Shown piece by piece: positions 1-6,495 of a stretch of 7,574 nt of DNA (within the stretch, counting starts at the first letter, position 1; the number at the start of each line of letters is the position of its first letter). The position numbers were made by a program, and so were the translations under genes. Source of the stretch: Megasphaera hominis (lineage in GTDB: Bacteria > Bacillota > Negativicutes > Veillonellales > Megasphaeraceae); assembly GCF_014269395.1 (NCBI RefSeq), contig NZ_JACOGK010000057.1, positions 1 to 7,574 of the forward strand. Direction: 5' to 3'. The notes beneath the pieces were generated by a model that ran no database searches, was not told the DNA's origin, and saw nothing but the letters and a program-made list of their open reading frames with translations.

Positions 1-69
1 TCGTTCGACTTGCATGTGTTAAGCACGCCGCCAGCGTTCGTCCTGAGCCAGGATCAAACTCTCCATGAT
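1..69 (-). rRNA. rrs: 16S ribosomal RNA, 5' end only (partial)
   Basis: Read on the minus strand, bases 62 to 43 are the universal bacterial 16S 5' motif beginning AGAGTTTGATCCTGGCTCAG, followed by GACGAACGCTGGCGGCGTG and the conserved CTTAACACATGCAAGTCGAA. The gene runs off the left edge, so only about 70 nt are present. The mature 5' end is set about 7 nt upstream of AGAG by analogy with E. coli and B. subtilis, so base 69 is accurate to a few bases only. The stretch fits Negativicutes but is too short to place a species. Confidence 0.97.
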
Positions 70-222
70 ATGTGAAGAGCTATCTAGCTCTGTCTTACTT
101 ATTGTTTGTGTTACATTTGGTTGACGTTCTATAAAAATAGAACCTCGCACACTGGCATTTCATATGTTTACATTGTTCAGTTTTCAAAGGTCATCGGCTG
201 TTGTGTTCTTTCGTCTAACAGC
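70..222 (-). other. Precursor 16S rRNA leader with hairpins and boxA-like sequence
   Basis: This is the transcribed spacer between the rRNA promoter and mature 16S. Minus-strand bases 192-171 contain CTTTGAAAACTGAAC, very like the conserved Firmicutes pre-rRNA segment around the boxA antitermination site. Two simple hairpins are visible: 126-143 (7-bp arms GTTCTAT/ATAGAAC, AAAA loop) and 76-91 (7-bp arms AGAGCTA/TAGCTCT), the latter just before the 16S 5' end. No protein gene is supported here. The leader role is inferred from position, and the RNase III and antitermination sites are not proven. Confidence 0.7.
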
Positions 223-228
223 TTGTTT

Positions 229-256
229 ATTATATCACATCATTCCAGCTTGTCAA
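229..256 (-). promoter_or_regulatory. rRNA operon promoter (TTGACA-16-TATAAT)
   Basis: On the minus strand a perfect -35 TTGACA (256-251) and a perfect -10 TATAAT (234-229) are separated by 16 bp, placing the start of transcription near base 222. The DNA upstream (257-300) is A/T-rich and could act as an UP element. It also contains a weaker tandem promoter candidate with TTGACT at 286-281. Double-consensus hexamers and tandem promoters are typical of rRNA operons. Confidence 0.88.
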
Positions 257-347
257 GCAATATTTTTAAATCATTTTTGAAGTCAATGTTTAAATTATCT
301 TGTCTTGCTTCCGGTTCATGCGACATAGAGAATTCTACCATCAAAAC

Positions 348-381
348 AAAAAGCTGTCAATATACATTGACAGCTTTTTTT
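348..381 (-). terminator. niaP terminator (symmetrical, probably bidirectional)
   Basis: A perfect 14-bp stem (348-361 with 366-379) closes a 4-nt loop 21 bp after the niaP stop codon. T runs follow on both strands, so it could stop transcription from either side and insulate niaP from the rRNA promoter. The stem contains AGCTGTCA and TGACAGCT, the same two 8-mers that form the operator-like palindrome in front of niaP. Confidence 0.9.
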
Positions 382-401
382 GTATTTCTTTTGTTTTTTT
401 C

Positions 402-1736
402 TTATGAGACACGGCTCACGGTAGTAATACTTTCCAGGTCCTTCTGCTTGCTTTCTATCCCCAGAGAAAGGACGACAGCGGCCACTGCCAGGAATACGAA
501 GGCAAACATATAGAAGACAAAACCAAAGCCAAAGCCGCGGCCAATGACGATACCTGTCATGAGCGGTGCTGCCATACCGCCAAAGCGGCCGAAGCCGGCA
601 GCCCAGCCGCTGCCGAGAGCCCGGATGGTAGTAGGATACTGTTCCGGTGTATACGTATAGAGGACACCCCAGGCGCCGAGGTTAAAGAAGCTCATGACAG
701 AGCCCCAGACCATAAGCGTCGTTGCTGTTGCAGCATGACCAAAGAAATAGCTGGCAACACCACTAAATAACAGGAAAGCCGAGAGGGTATACTTACGCCC
801 TAATTTGTCGACGAGCCAGGCAGCACAATAATAACCGGGCAGCTGAGCCAGCGTCATGACCAATACGTATTCAAAGGTTTTTACGACTGTAAAGCCTTGT
901 TGGAAGACCATCGACGGCAGCCACATAAAGATGCCGTAATAGCTAAAGTTGATGCCAAACCAAACGAGCCAGAGCATAACCGTCCGCGAGATAAAAGGCT
1001 TCTTCCAAAGCTCGCGGAAAGATACGACCGTCTTCGGCGGTAATATTTCATGATCAGACGTAAAGGGCTGTACCGGTACGTGCAGTTTTTCTTCGAGCTT
1101 GACGACTATGTCTCTTGCCTCCTGAACACGTCCCTTGGCCAGGAGGTAGCGAACCGATTCCGGCATATGCAGGCGAATGAGGAATACATAAAGCGCCGGC
1201 AGGGCACCAATTCCAAAAGCCATACGCCAGCCATAGACAGGAATGAAGAAATAGGCAATGCAAGCGGCGACGATCCAGCCCAACCCCCAAAAGCTTTCCA
1301 GGAGAACGATAAAGCGGCCACGTACGCGGGACGGCGCATACTCCGATACAAGCGTTGCTGCTACAGGCAGTTCACCGCCCAAACCAAAGCCAACGAGAAA
1401 GCGAAAACATAATAGCGACGTATAATCCCATGCCAGAGCGCACATAGCCGAAGCAATGCTATACAATAAAACCGTAATCGAAAACACTTTCTTGCGGCCC
1501 AAATGATCGGCTACAGTACCGGAAATGACAGCGCCCAAGGCCATGCCGATAAGGCCGATACTGCCGATCATGCCCATCTGCGCCGGTGCCAGCTGCCATT
1601 CCTTAGCCAGGACCGGCAGGATAAAGGCGATAAGGCCTGTATCCATTGAGTCAAAAAGCCAGCCCAAACCTGTTACAGCGAGTAATTTGTAATGAAACGA
1701 GCCGACTGGCAATGCTTCCAATCGTTCTAATACCAT
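402..1736 (-). CDS. niaP: NiaP-type niacin transporter, MFS family
   Basis: The 444-aa protein is a 12-helix inner-membrane permease of the major facilitator superfamily, probably importing nicotinate/nicotinamide for NAD synthesis. The MFS motif A (G73...D77...GRKK to 83) lies between helices 2 and 3. A half-motif DKLGRK (310-315) repeats it in the second half, and the sugar-porter-like PESVRYL (192-198) precedes the central cytoplasmic loop. The N-terminal run SFHYKLL..GLGWLFDSMDTGL resembles the NiaP/aromatic-acid porter branch. The start chosen is ATG 1736, preceded by GGGAGGAGA with good spacing. An in-frame ATG at 1808 lies upstream of the operator and promoter and has no SD. The specificity call rests mainly on the adjacent niaR gene and the palindrome upstream. 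A related organic-acid porter remains possible. Confidence 0.85.
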   Translation of the reverse strand: MVLERLEALPVGSFHYKLLAVTGLGWLFDSMDTGLIAFILPVLAKEWQLAPAQMGMIGSIGLIGMALGAVISGTVADHLGRKKVFSITVLLYSIASAMCALAWDYTSLLCFRFLVGFGLGGELPVAATLVSEYAPSRVRGRFIVLLESFWGLGWIVAACIAYFFIPVYGWRMAFGIGALPALYVFLIRLHMPESVRYLLAKGRVQEARDIVVKLEEKLHVPVQPFTSDHEILPPKTVVSFRELWKKPFISRTVMLWLVWFGINFSYYGIFMWLPSMVFQQGFTVVKTFEYVLVMTLAQLPGYYCAAWLVDKLGRKYTLSAFLLFSGVASYFFGHAATATTLMVWGSVMSFFNLGAWGVLYTYTPEQYPTTIRALGSGWAAGFGRFGGMAAPLMTGIVIGRGFGFGFVFYMFAFVFLAVAAVVLSLGIESKQKDLESITTVSRVS

Positions 1737-1769
1737 GTGTAATCTCCTCCCAATTCTTTTATTTCTTTT

Positions 1770-1793
1770 ATAGCTGTCATGACAGCTGTCTAT
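1770..1793 (-). promoter_or_regulatory. Candidate NiaR operator in the niaP promoter region
   Basis: The perfect 16-bp palindrome AGCTGTCATGACAGCT occupies 1772-1787 and overlaps a second perfect palindrome, GACAGCTGTC (1781-1790), giving three alternating half-sites. On the minus strand a TATAAA -10 candidate (1772-1767) abuts the palindrome, with a weak TACATA -35 candidate 18 bp upstream, so a bound protein would cover the spacer and block initiation. niaR lies just upstream and its family represses niacin and NAD genes, so NiaR is the natural ligand. The palindrome is seen; its ligand is inferred. Confidence 0.75.
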
Positions 1794-1810
1794 GTAGAGA
1801 TGATACACCT

Positions 1811-1849
1811 AAAAAAAAATAAAAGCAATAGAAATATCTATTGCTTTTA
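1811..1849 (-). terminator. niaR terminator
   Basis: A 12-bp inverted repeat (1820-1831 with 1838-1849, loop of 6 nt) follows the niaR stop codon within 11 bp. On the minus strand it is followed by an unbroken run of nine T. It separates niaR from niaP, so the transporter must rely mainly on its own promoter. Confidence 0.9.
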
Positions 1850-1859
1850 TGCATGCACC

Positions 1860-2375
1860 TTATTGTTTATACAGAATATGCAACTTTTCCAAGGCCTCTT
1901 CAATGGCTTGTAAATCCTCTTCCGAGGCAGCTTCAACGACGTGAGAATGAATACCACCGCTGATCCGGCTCAGCAGTTCAGACTTGGATTCAGCCATTTT
2001 CTTGATGTATTGTTCAATATCGCGGCGTGAACGCAGGCGCAGGGTTCCTTCCAGGTATCCATATACGTCGTGTTCGATGACGACATTTTGTACAGTACCG
2101 CCGTTATCTACGATGGCTTCCAGTTCGGCCCGTACCTGATCGGGACCATGGCAAACGACAAACGTCCGTTGTATGCCGCCATTGCCTGAAGCATTCAGCT
2201 GGTAGCCCCGCGGTGTAGAAATAATATCTTCACCGTGCGCACGCAGCATAGCTACATCGCCGACAATGATCTGACGACTTACATGACACTGCCGGGATAG
2301 TTCAGCTCCTGTTATGGGACCCGTTGCTTTTTCCAATACTTCTATAATCCGTTTCCGGCGTTTTTCACTATCCAT
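1860..2375 (-). CDS. niaR: NiaR, niacin-responsive transcriptional repressor (HTH plus 3H domain)
   Basis: The 171-aa protein has an N-terminal winged helix-turn-helix (about residues 5-60, recognition region LSRQCHVSRQIIVGDVAMLR) and a C-terminal 3H domain (about 70-168). Candidate metal and ligand residues are H76, E84, H143 and H145, with H102 also conserved-looking. The spacings match the nickel site described for Thermotoga NiaR (His79, Glu87, His144, His146). Members of this family (YrxA in Bacillus) bind niacin and repress NAD synthesis or niacin uptake genes. The start ATG 2375 follows AGGAGGGG, and the stop codon of the upstream membrane-protein gene lies inside that SD, so the two genes are probably translationally coupled. 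niaP lies 123 bp downstream behind a terminator and an operator-like palindrome. Confidence 0.93.
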   Translation of the reverse strand: MDSEKRRKRIIEVLEKATGPITGAELSRQCHVSRQIIVGDVAMLRAHGEDIISTPRGYQLNASGNGGIQRTFVVCHGPDQVRAELEAIVDNGGTVQNVVIEHDVYGYLEGTLRLRSRRDIEQYIKKMAESKSELLSRISGGIHSHVVEAASEEDLQAIEEALEKLHILYKQ

Positions 2376-2390
2376 ACCCCTTCTCCCCTC

Positions 2391-2909
2391 CTAATCCATC
2401 ACGGTATGCTCTGTCTGATTATGGGGATGAAAGAGGAAAAAGGCTACGAATAAAATTCCCCAAAGCAAACCCATGACGAGACCGGGAATAAACCCTAGTA
2501 ATTCATTAAAGAGCCAGGAATGCACTAATAACGGCATATAATAAACTGCCTCCTGCACGCCTGTGAGAACCAGAATTTCCACTACCAGGAAGATGAGCAT
2601 GCACAAGGTGCAGGGATAATAAAACATCCCGTCCGTTTGATAATAGCAAACGTGCAGCACATGGTGCCGCATCAGGATAACGCAGCCTACGCTGAGCAAG
2701 GCCCCCATCATAAACCAGAGGACAGCCAAATAGAAGAAATCGGCAAAATAGTAAATCGTCACACCATTCCACAGCACATACAGACACGGTGAGATTAAAA
2801 AGTGATGCATTTTCCCTTGACTATGCGCATGATGACGAAGGGCAAACACAAAGAGAAAGATGACCATGCACAGCTGAAGCCCGGCCAGCATATCAAATCC
2901 CATACTCAT
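2391..2909 (-). CDS. Unrecognised histidine-rich membrane protein, coupled to niaR
   Basis: The 172-aa protein matches no family I recognise. It is strongly hydrophobic, with about five likely membrane helices (roughly 7-24, 37-56, 58-80, 100-118 and 139-160) and short loops rich in His: H26, H27, H29, H35, H36, H82, H83, H86, and H161, H163, H168 at the tail. Cysteines C100 and C103 form a CxxC at the start of helix 4. No signal peptide is evident. The start chosen is ATG 2909, behind GGAGGAGAG. The longer ATG at 2954 lies inside the promoter region and has no SD. Its TAG stop sits in the niaR SD with only 15 bp between the genes, so the two are co-transcribed. A role in niacin or metal handling is possible from context, but no function is assigned. 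Confidence 0.8.
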   Translation of the reverse strand: MSMGFDMLAGLQLCMVIFLFVFALRHHAHSQGKMHHFLISPCLYVLWNGVTIYYFADFFYLAVLWFMMGALLSVGCVILMRHHVLHVCYYQTDGMFYYPCTLCMLIFLVVEILVLTGVQEAVYYMPLLVHSWLFNELLGFIPGLVMGLLWGILFVAFFLFHPHNQTEHTVMD

Positions 2910-2939
2910 ACAGGCTCTCCTCCCTTCTACCAGTTTATT

Positions 2940-2969
2940 ATTATATTTTACCATAAAAAGTGACGTCTT
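2940..2969 (-). promoter_or_regulatory. Probable promoter of the membrane protein-niaR operon
   Basis: On the minus strand a perfect TATAAT (2945-2940) has a weak -35 AAGACG 18 bp upstream (2969-2964). An overlapping extended -10, TGGTAAAAT (2953-2945), is an alternative. It lies after the lysA terminator and 30 bp before the chosen start codon. No copy of the niaP operator half-site is visible here, so niaR looks constitutively expressed or otherwise regulated. Confidence 0.55.
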
Positions 2970-2996
2970 ATATTAGAGTCACGTTAATTTTTTACT

Positions 2997-3025
2997 AAAA
3001 AAATCCCGGCCCTAAGGCCGGGATT
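2997..3025 (-). terminator. lysA terminator
   Basis: A perfect, GC-rich 10-bp stem (3002-3011 with 3016-3025) with a 4-nt loop lies 10 bp after the lysA stop codon. On the minus strand it is followed by a run of seven T that begins within the stem base. This is a strong intrinsic terminator separating lysA from the niaR operon. Confidence 0.93.
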
Positions 3026-3035
3026 ACGGGTGCTC

Positions 3036-4289
3036 TTAAAGGTTGGAAAAATCAAGGGTAGCAAAGAGATCGTTTATCGTTTCAGCACGACGAATCTTGG
3101 TTACCGTGCCGTCTGCATGCAGGAGCAATTCAGCCGAGCGGAGTTTGCCATTATAGTTGAAGCCCATGGAATGACCATGTGCACCTGTATCGTGAATGAC
3201 GAGAATATCGCCATCGTTGATTTCCGGCAGGCTGCGGTCTGTAGCAAATTTATCGCAGTTTTCGCAGAGCGAGCCTGTTACGTCATAGACGTGGTCCAAG
3301 GGAGCGTTTTCCTTGCCCATAACTGTCAGGTGATGGTACGAACCATACATACCCGGACGCATGAGGTTAGCCATAGAGGCATCGACACCAATGTATTCCT
3401 TCCAAATGTGCTTGTGGTGGATAGCCGTCGTTACGAGGTAGCCGTAAGGGCCCGTAATAGCACGGCCGCATTCGAAGGAAATACGGCATTTGTGGAGGCC
3501 AGCCGGTTCCATAATGGCTTCAAAATTCTTTTTGATGCCTGCGCTCAGTACATCGTAATCGACAAAAGACTGTTCCGGGCGGTACGGCAGACCAATGCCG
3601 CCGCCGAAGTCGAGGAATTCGATGTTGACGCCGACCATTTTCTGTACATCTACAGCCAGTTCAAACATCATCTTGGCCGTGTTGATGAGGCCGTTCGGGT
3701 CGAGTTCGTTGGAAACAACCATGGTGTGCAGGCCGAAATGCTGGACACCTTTTTCCTTGAGAATCCGGATAGCATCAAAGACTTGTTCCCGCGTCATACC
3801 GTATTTGGCTTCTTCCGGTACACCAATGATGTCGTTACCGCCTTTGAGGAGCGGGCCCGGATTGTAACGGACGCACATCCAGTCCGGCAAAGGACCGCGT
3901 TCGGTCATATAGTCGATCATGGAAATGTCGTCCAAATTGATGAGTGCGCCTAATTCCATGGCCCGGGCAAATTCTTCATAGGGCGTATCGTTCGAGGAAA
4001 AGACGATATCGCGGCCGTGAATGCCCACTTTGTCGCAAAGTTCCAGTTCCGGCAGGGAGCTGCAGTCCGAACCGACACCTTCTGCCTTGAGCAGCTTCAT
4101 GATATAGGGGTTCGGCGTGGCTTTGACGGCAAAATATTCTTTAAAATCATATGCCCAGTCAAAAGCTTTTATTAATTTACGCACATTATCAAGGATAGCC
4201 TGTTCATCATAGATATGGAACGGCGTGGGATAGTCAGCAATAATCTTGCGGATTTGTTCTTCATTAAAGGGAACGGTTTTCTTATTCAT
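3036..4289 (-). CDS. lysA: Diaminopimelate decarboxylase-type PLP enzyme (LysA family)
   Basis: The 417-aa enzyme is a fold-III PLP decarboxylase, probably converting meso-diaminopimelate to L-lysine in the cytoplasm. The barrel domain carries the Schiff-base lysine K56 in FAVKATPNP, the phosphate-binding loop DFGGGIG (227-233) and ECGRAITG (273-280). The C-terminal domain carries GSLCENCDKF (339-348), with C342 at the catalytic cysteine position, and GFNYNG (376-381), with the PLP-contacting tyrosine. Three motifs differ from textbook LysA: LHTMVVSNE in place of LHCHIGSQ, ECGR for EPGR, and CENCD for CESGD. This suggests a divergent LysA branch, and a related substrate cannot be excluded. 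ATG 4289 is preceded by GGAG at 11 nt. A LysR-type regulator is divergent from it, as in the E. coli lysA-lysR pair. Confidence 0.85.
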   Translation of the reverse strand: MNKKTVPFNEEQIRKIIADYPTPFHIYDEQAILDNVRKLIKAFDWAYDFKEYFAVKATPNPYIMKLLKAEGVGSDCSSLPELELCDKVGIHGRDIVFSSNDTPYEEFARAMELGALINLDDISMIDYMTERGPLPDWMCVRYNPGPLLKGGNDIIGVPEEAKYGMTREQVFDAIRILKEKGVQHFGLHTMVVSNELDPNGLINTAKMMFELAVDVQKMVGVNIEFLDFGGGIGLPYRPEQSFVDYDVLSAGIKKNFEAIMEPAGLHKCRISFECGRAITGPYGYLVTTAIHHKHIWKEYIGVDASMANLMRPGMYGSYHHLTVMGKENAPLDHVYDVTGSLCENCDKFATDRSLPEINDGDILVIHDTGAHGHSMGFNYNGKLRSAELLLHADGTVTKIRRAETINDLFATLDFSNL

Positions 4290-4319
4290 CCTGATTTCAA
4301 CTCCATCTGTATAATGTGA

Positions 4320-4388
4320 AATATTGTTTCTTTCTAATATTGTTTCTTCATCGTTTATATTATATAATACCCTTGTGCAATGTGTAAA
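4320..4388. promoter_or_regulatory. Divergent overlapping promoters of lysA and the LysR-type gene, with 13-bp direct repeat
   Basis: For lysA (minus) TTTACA (4388-4383) and TATAAT (4364-4359) are 18 bp apart. For the regulator (plus) TTGTTT (4340-4345) and TATAAT (4363-4368) are 17 bp apart. Both -10 boxes lie in one 12-bp palindrome, TATTATATAATA (4358-4369), so the two polymerases would compete. A 13-bp direct repeat AATATTGTTTCTT (4320-4332 and 4336-4348, 16-bp period) lies just downstream of the lysA start and covers the regulator's -35, a plausible site for LysR-type binding. The rest of the 161-bp gap is AT-rich with no gene. Confidence 0.6.
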
Positions 4389-4450
4389 ATAGATTATTTT
4401 AATTTAAACAATTCGTTTTCTAAATTAAAAAATAAAAGGAAAGGAGTACT

Positions 4451-5308
4451 ATGGACACCAACACGCTACGAACGTTTATTGCCCTGGCTCAAATTAAAAA
4501 CTTTACGAAAACAGCCCAACAGCTTTTCGTCGCCCAATCAACAGTAACCAACAGGATCCACGATTTGGAGACAGAATTAGGGAAAGAATTATTTGTCCGT
4601 ACACACAAGCAGGTCGATCTCACACCGGCAGGAGAAAAATTTTTAGAATACGCCCAACGCTTCATTGACTTGGAAATCTCGGCCTTTCAGGATTTACAAA
4701 GCCCTACGGCATATGCCCAAAAGATTCACATCGGTTCGACCAATACGATTTATGAGTGTCATCTGCAAAAGAATATCCGCGCCTATATGAAAGCCAACAC
4801 GGCCGTTTCCCTTAACATTACTATCAGTCACACCGCTGAAATGCTGCGCAGCCTGCAGGATGGCCTGTTGGATGTAGTCTTTACGTATTCAGCCCTCTAT
4901 CGCGATGGGTTTATTTGTAAACTCTACCGCACGGATACACTCGATTTGGTCTGTGCCACTGAGGATACGACCTACGCCAACGGTATCCACAAGGAAGATC
5001 TGCAGAAGATCAATTACTTGTTCTGCAATTTTGCTCTCCAAGGTGTAGGCCTTTACATCCAGGATCTCTTCCCGCGGTATCATCATTTTCCCTTGGAAAT
5101 CGATAACAGTACGAAACTGCCGCAATACATTGAAGAAGGGCTGGGTTATTCCTTTCTGCCCCATAGTCTGGTCGAGGAATATTTGGAACGGGGCACGTTG
5201 CGCTCCATTCCCCTCCTCGACTTTGCGCCACCCAGGGTAAGCAGCTATTTTATCACCAAAGCACCAGGCAATCTGCCGGAAGATTTGGAAGAACTGCTTC
5301 TCGAATAA
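4451..5308 (+). CDS. LysR-type transcriptional regulator, probable regulator of lysA
   Basis: The 285-aa protein has a standard LysR-type architecture: a winged helix-turn-helix at residues 1-60 (FTKTAQQLFVAQSTVTNRIH, then LETELGKELFVRT and LTPAGE), a linker helix at about 62-88, and a periplasmic-binding-protein-like effector domain starting at KIHIGSTNTI (91-100). Length is normal for the family (about 290). Start ATG 4451 follows AAAGGAG with close spacing. It is divergent from lysA. LysR-type regulators usually control the divergent neighbour and themselves, and in E. coli LysR activates lysA with diaminopimelate as effector. The target is therefore inferred from position, and the effector is unknown. 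Confidence 0.88.
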   Translation: MDTNTLRTFIALAQIKNFTKTAQQLFVAQSTVTNRIHDLETELGKELFVRTHKQVDLTPAGEKFLEYAQRFIDLEISAFQDLQSPTAYAQKIHIGSTNTIYECHLQKNIRAYMKANTAVSLNITISHTAEMLRSLQDGLLDVVFTYSALYRDGFICKLYRTDTLDLVCATEDTTYANGIHKEDLQKINYLFCNFALQGVGLYIQDLFPRYHHFPLEIDNSTKLPQYIEEGLGYSFLPHSLVEEYLERGTLRSIPLLDFAPPRVSSYFITKAPGNLPEDLEELLLE

Positions 5309-5317
5309 TAGGATAAC

Positions 5318-5361
5318 AAAAAAACGTCGTTTCCGGTATAGTTCCAGGAACGACGTTTTTA
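5318..5361. terminator. Bidirectional terminator between the LysR-type gene and rplT
   Basis: The 12-bp arms AAAAACGTCGTT (5320-5331) and AACGACGTTTTT (5349-5360) form a stem between two convergent genes. On the plus strand T runs end the second arm. On the minus strand the stem is followed by seven T. One hairpin thus serves the regulator gene (ends 5308) and the infC-rpmI-rplT operon (ends 5367). Confidence 0.92.
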
Positions 5362-5366
5362 TATTC

Positions 5367-5717
5367 TTACTGCGCTTTGGCAATTTCAACGAGCTTCGTG
5401 AAAGCAGCTGCGTCAGCAACAGCCAGGTCAGCCAGCATTTTACGGTCTACGATGACACCGGCTTTGTTCAGGCCGCAGATAAAACGGCTATAGCTCAAGC
5501 CATTAGCACGGCTGGCAGCGTTGATACGGGCAATCCAAAGTTTACGGAATTCGCGTTTCTTTGCACGACGGTCACGACGAGCGTAGTACAGGGCTTTCAT
5601 TACACTTTCGTTAGCCTTTTTGAAGAGGCGGGAACGAGTGCCGCGATAGCCTTTAGCCATTTTTAAGATTTTTTTATGACGAGCGTGTGCAGTAACGCCA
5701 ACTTTAATTCTAGCCAT
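5367..5717 (-). CDS. rplT: Large ribosomal subunit protein bL20
   Basis: The 116-aa basic protein matches L20 along its length. The long basic N-terminal helix region ([34 protein letters not shown]) binds 23S rRNA early in 50S assembly. The globular part carries [22 protein letters not shown] and [16 protein letters not shown]. Length is normal (about 117-119). ATG 5717 follows GGAGGAAA. It is the last gene of infC-rpmI-rplT, 47 bp after rpmI. In Firmicutes L20 binds the operon leader and lowers expression of the operon. The leader upstream of infC carries a matching attenuator. Confidence 0.98.
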   Translation of the reverse strand: MARIKVGVTAHARHKKILKMAKGYRGTRSRLFKKANESVMKALYYARRDRRAKKREFRKLWIARINAASRANGLSYSRFICGLNKAGVIVDRKMLADLAVADAAAFTKLVEIAKAQ

Positions 5718-5764
5718 TATGTATTTCCTCCAACTCTATAACTTTAAAATACGCAACGTAACGA

Positions 5765-5962
5765 TTAGATGTACGGGCACATCTTACGAACAGCATCAAC
5801 TGTTGTCTTAGCAACCAGAGCTGCTTTTCTCAGATTACGTTTACGTTTCGGGGATTTAGATTCCAGAATGTGGCTTTTGTACGGTTTCATACGTTTGATT
5901 TTTCCCGTACCAGTAGTGGAAAAGCGTTTAGCCGCAGCACGGCGGGTTTTTAATTTCGGCAT
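5765..5962 (-). CDS. rpmI: Large ribosomal subunit protein bL35
   Basis: The 65-aa, very basic protein has the standard L35 pattern: [24 protein letters not shown] at the N-terminus, a central [24 protein letters not shown], and a C-terminal helix. Length and composition are normal for the family. ATG 5962 follows GAGGAGGAC, 17 bp after the infC stop codon. It lies between infC and rplT in the conserved order. It is a structural protein of the 50S subunit. Confidence 0.98.
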   Translation of the reverse strand: MPKLKTRRAAAKRFSTTGTGKIKRMKPYKSHILESKSPKRKRNLRKAALVAKTTVDAVRKMCPYI

Positions 5963-5979
5963 AATTGAATGTCCTCCTC

Positions 5980-6495
5980 TTACTTTGCTTTATTGACAGC
6001 GATGACCATTGTCATATTTCTGCCTTCAACTTTAGGTTCTTTTTCTACGTGGCAAACGTCCTTCAGTTCATCAGCAAAACGTATCAACAATTTTTCGCCC
6101 AGTTCCGGATGGCTCATTTCACGACCGCGGAACATAATCGTGACTTTGACTTTGCTTCCTTCTTCCAGGAAACGTTCAGCAGCCTTCATCTTAACATAGA
6201 AATCATGATCTTCGATGTTAGGACGGAGCTTTACTTCTTTCAGCGTCAAGACTTTCTGTTTCTTCTTCGCTTCTTTTTCCCGTTTTTGCTGTTCGTAACG
6301 ATATTTACCGTAGTTCATGATACGGCATACTGGCGGTTTGCCATTGGGCGCAACTTCTACCAGATCCACGTGACGTTCTTCAGCAATCTGACGCGCAGAA
6401 CGAAGAGACATAACACCAAGCTGTTCGTTGCTATCGCTGACCACGCGGACTTCGCGGGCTCTGATTTGATCGTTTATACGTAATTCCTTACTAAT
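5980..6495 (-). CDS. infC: Translation initiation factor IF-3, ATT start codon
   Basis: The 171-aa IF-3 binds the 30S subunit, checks the start codon-tRNA pairing and prevents premature 50S joining. The N-domain begins [19 protein letters not shown] and contains [17 protein letters not shown] and [19 protein letters not shown] lysine-rich linker (EAKKKQK) leads to the C-domain, with [29 protein letters not shown] and a normal end. The start is the codon ATT at 6495. It has GGAGGTG at the right distance, the residues after it match the IF-3 N-terminus, and an in-frame TGA lies only three codons upstream, leaving no ATG, GTG or TTG at the family's usual position. A GTG at 6444 would remove 17 conserved residues. 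Rare AUU starts are a known IF-3 feature by which the factor represses its own translation. Confidence 0.97.
   Translation of the reverse strand: MSKELRINDQIRAREVRVVSDSNEQLGVMSLRSARQIAEERHVDLVEVAPNGKPPVCRIMNYGKYRYEQQKREKEAKKKQKVLTLKEVKLRPNIEDHDFYVKMKAAERFLEEGSKVKVTIMFRGREMSHPELGEKLLIRFADELKDVCHVEKEPKVEGRNMTMVIAVNKAK

Noticed and set aside
106..513. A 135-codon frame on the plus strand across the rRNA leader and niaP end
   Set aside because: It crosses the rRNA promoter, the pre-16S leader and the niaP terminator. Its composition is that of untranslated AT-rich DNA, and it has no SD.
1737..1808. Longer niaP start at ATG 1808 (468 residues)
   Set aside because: The extra 24 residues are polar and unlike the family. 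The ATG has no SD, and the stretch is occupied by the operator and promoter. ATG 1736 has a strong SD.
2960..2982. GTGAC...GTCAC inverted repeat upstream of the membrane-protein gene as a regulator site
   Set aside because: Only the outer 5 bp of each arm match, and the spacing fits no operator I know. Too weak to list as a site.
3030..3953. A 307-codon open frame on the plus strand opposite lysA
   Set aside because: It is antisense to a clear LysA-family gene whose codon bias keeps the opposite frame open. The predicted protein has no recognisable family pattern, and the frame begins inside the lysA terminator without an SD.
4851..5419. Minus-strand frames opposite the LysR-type gene
   Set aside because: They are shadows of a well-supported regulator gene, and one crosses the bidirectional terminator into rplT.
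5965..6483. A 172-codon plus-strand frame opposite infC
   Set aside because: It is a shadow of infC, which is certain by homology and operon order. The Phe-rich translation reflects the antisense of Lys/Glu codons.
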